A DNA stretch of 27,006 nt from CAYIBD01 sp964361655 (lineage in GTDB: Bacteria > Patescibacteriota > Minisyncoccia > Sungbacterales > SURF-37), in assembly GCA_964361655.1 (NCBI GenBank), contig CAYIBD010000005.1, forward strand, positions 1 through 27,006. The letters run 5' to 3'. Positions 26,962 through 27,006 of the stretch are shown here, piece by piece (position 1 is the stretch's first letter; each line of letters starts with the position of its first letter). The position numbers and the translations under genes are program-made. The notes under the pieces are model-generated. The model saw nothing but the letters and a program-made list of their open reading frames with translations. It was not told the DNA's origin and ran no database searches.

Positions 26962-27006
26962 CTCAGTGGTAGAGCGCGTCGTTGACATCGACGAGGCCAG
27001 AAGTTC
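26951..27006 (+). tRNA. tRNA-Val(GAC), 3' end cut by the window
   Basis: The 5' acceptor strand GGGGCGG, D stem GCTC/GAGC, and anticodon stem CGTCG/CGACG around loop TTGACAT (anticodon GAC, codon GUC) are visible; the sequence ends in the T arm (AGAAGTTC). Its first 11 nt are also the last codons and stop of the PCD gene. Confidence 0.9.

Overview
The window looks like chromosome of a bacterium with a small, streamlined genome. It has about 57% GC, short intergenic gaps, scattered single tRNA genes without an encoded CCA end, and mostly housekeeping genes. The mix (FtsH, RNase Y, RecG, TruD, CCA-adding enzyme, ValS, TsaD, HU, 2,3-BPG-independent phosphoglycerate mutase, PrsW, Hsp20, an ECF-type sigma factor) plus the many short intergenic repeats fits Patescibacteria (CPR, Parcubacteria-like). 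That placement is inference from gene content; there is no rRNA here to confirm it.

Layout. 1-1292: two unknown genes with strong Shine-Dalgarno (SD) sites, then a terminator. 1293-6849: truD and ftsH diverge from overlapping promoters, followed by a cupin gene, tRNA-Ile(UAU) and a family-2 glycosyltransferase. 6949-7655: one unknown SD-led gene, two terminators and copy A of a structured hairpin family. 7688-11597: recG(-), tRNA-Arg(-) and the CCA-adding enzyme(+). 11594-13761: hairpin copy C, tRNA-Pro, a DUF433/HicB-like/HicA-like island, tRNA-Gly and two copies of a tRNA-linked element, one bounded by a 21-bp duplication of the tRNA-Gly 3' end. 13901-17967 (all minus): a secreted unknown, HU, RNase Y with a long leader, a two-TM protein and an ECF-like sigma factor. 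18158-23517: gpmI(+), then hsp20, prsW and valS on minus. 23531-24892: a plus-strand island of five small ORFs (55-64 codons), the last two behind an apparent ribosome-mediated attenuator with an aromatic-rich leader peptide. 24894-26448: hairpin copy B, a long inverted repeat and tsaD(-). 26554-27006: tRNA-Glu, a pterin-4a-carbinolamine dehydratase gene packed between tRNAs, and the 5' part of tRNA-Val(GAC).

Two translation-start styles coexist. Housekeeping genes (truD, ftsH, glycosyltransferase, recG, cca, gpmI, tsaD) have a TTGA-like -35, about 17 bp, and a TAnnnT -10 whose end lies only 6-11 nt before the start codon, so their mRNAs should be leaderless or nearly so. The unknown accessory genes instead have long SD sequences. 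Several conserved genes (recG, valS, cca, tsaD, glycosyltransferase) carry short in-frame insertions built from the same repeat families that lie between genes.

The most novel-looking parts are the small-ORF island with its attenuator, the covarying hairpin family (three copies), the tRNA-Gly-anchored element, and the in-frame repeats. Everything here was read by eye; no homology search or folding program was run.
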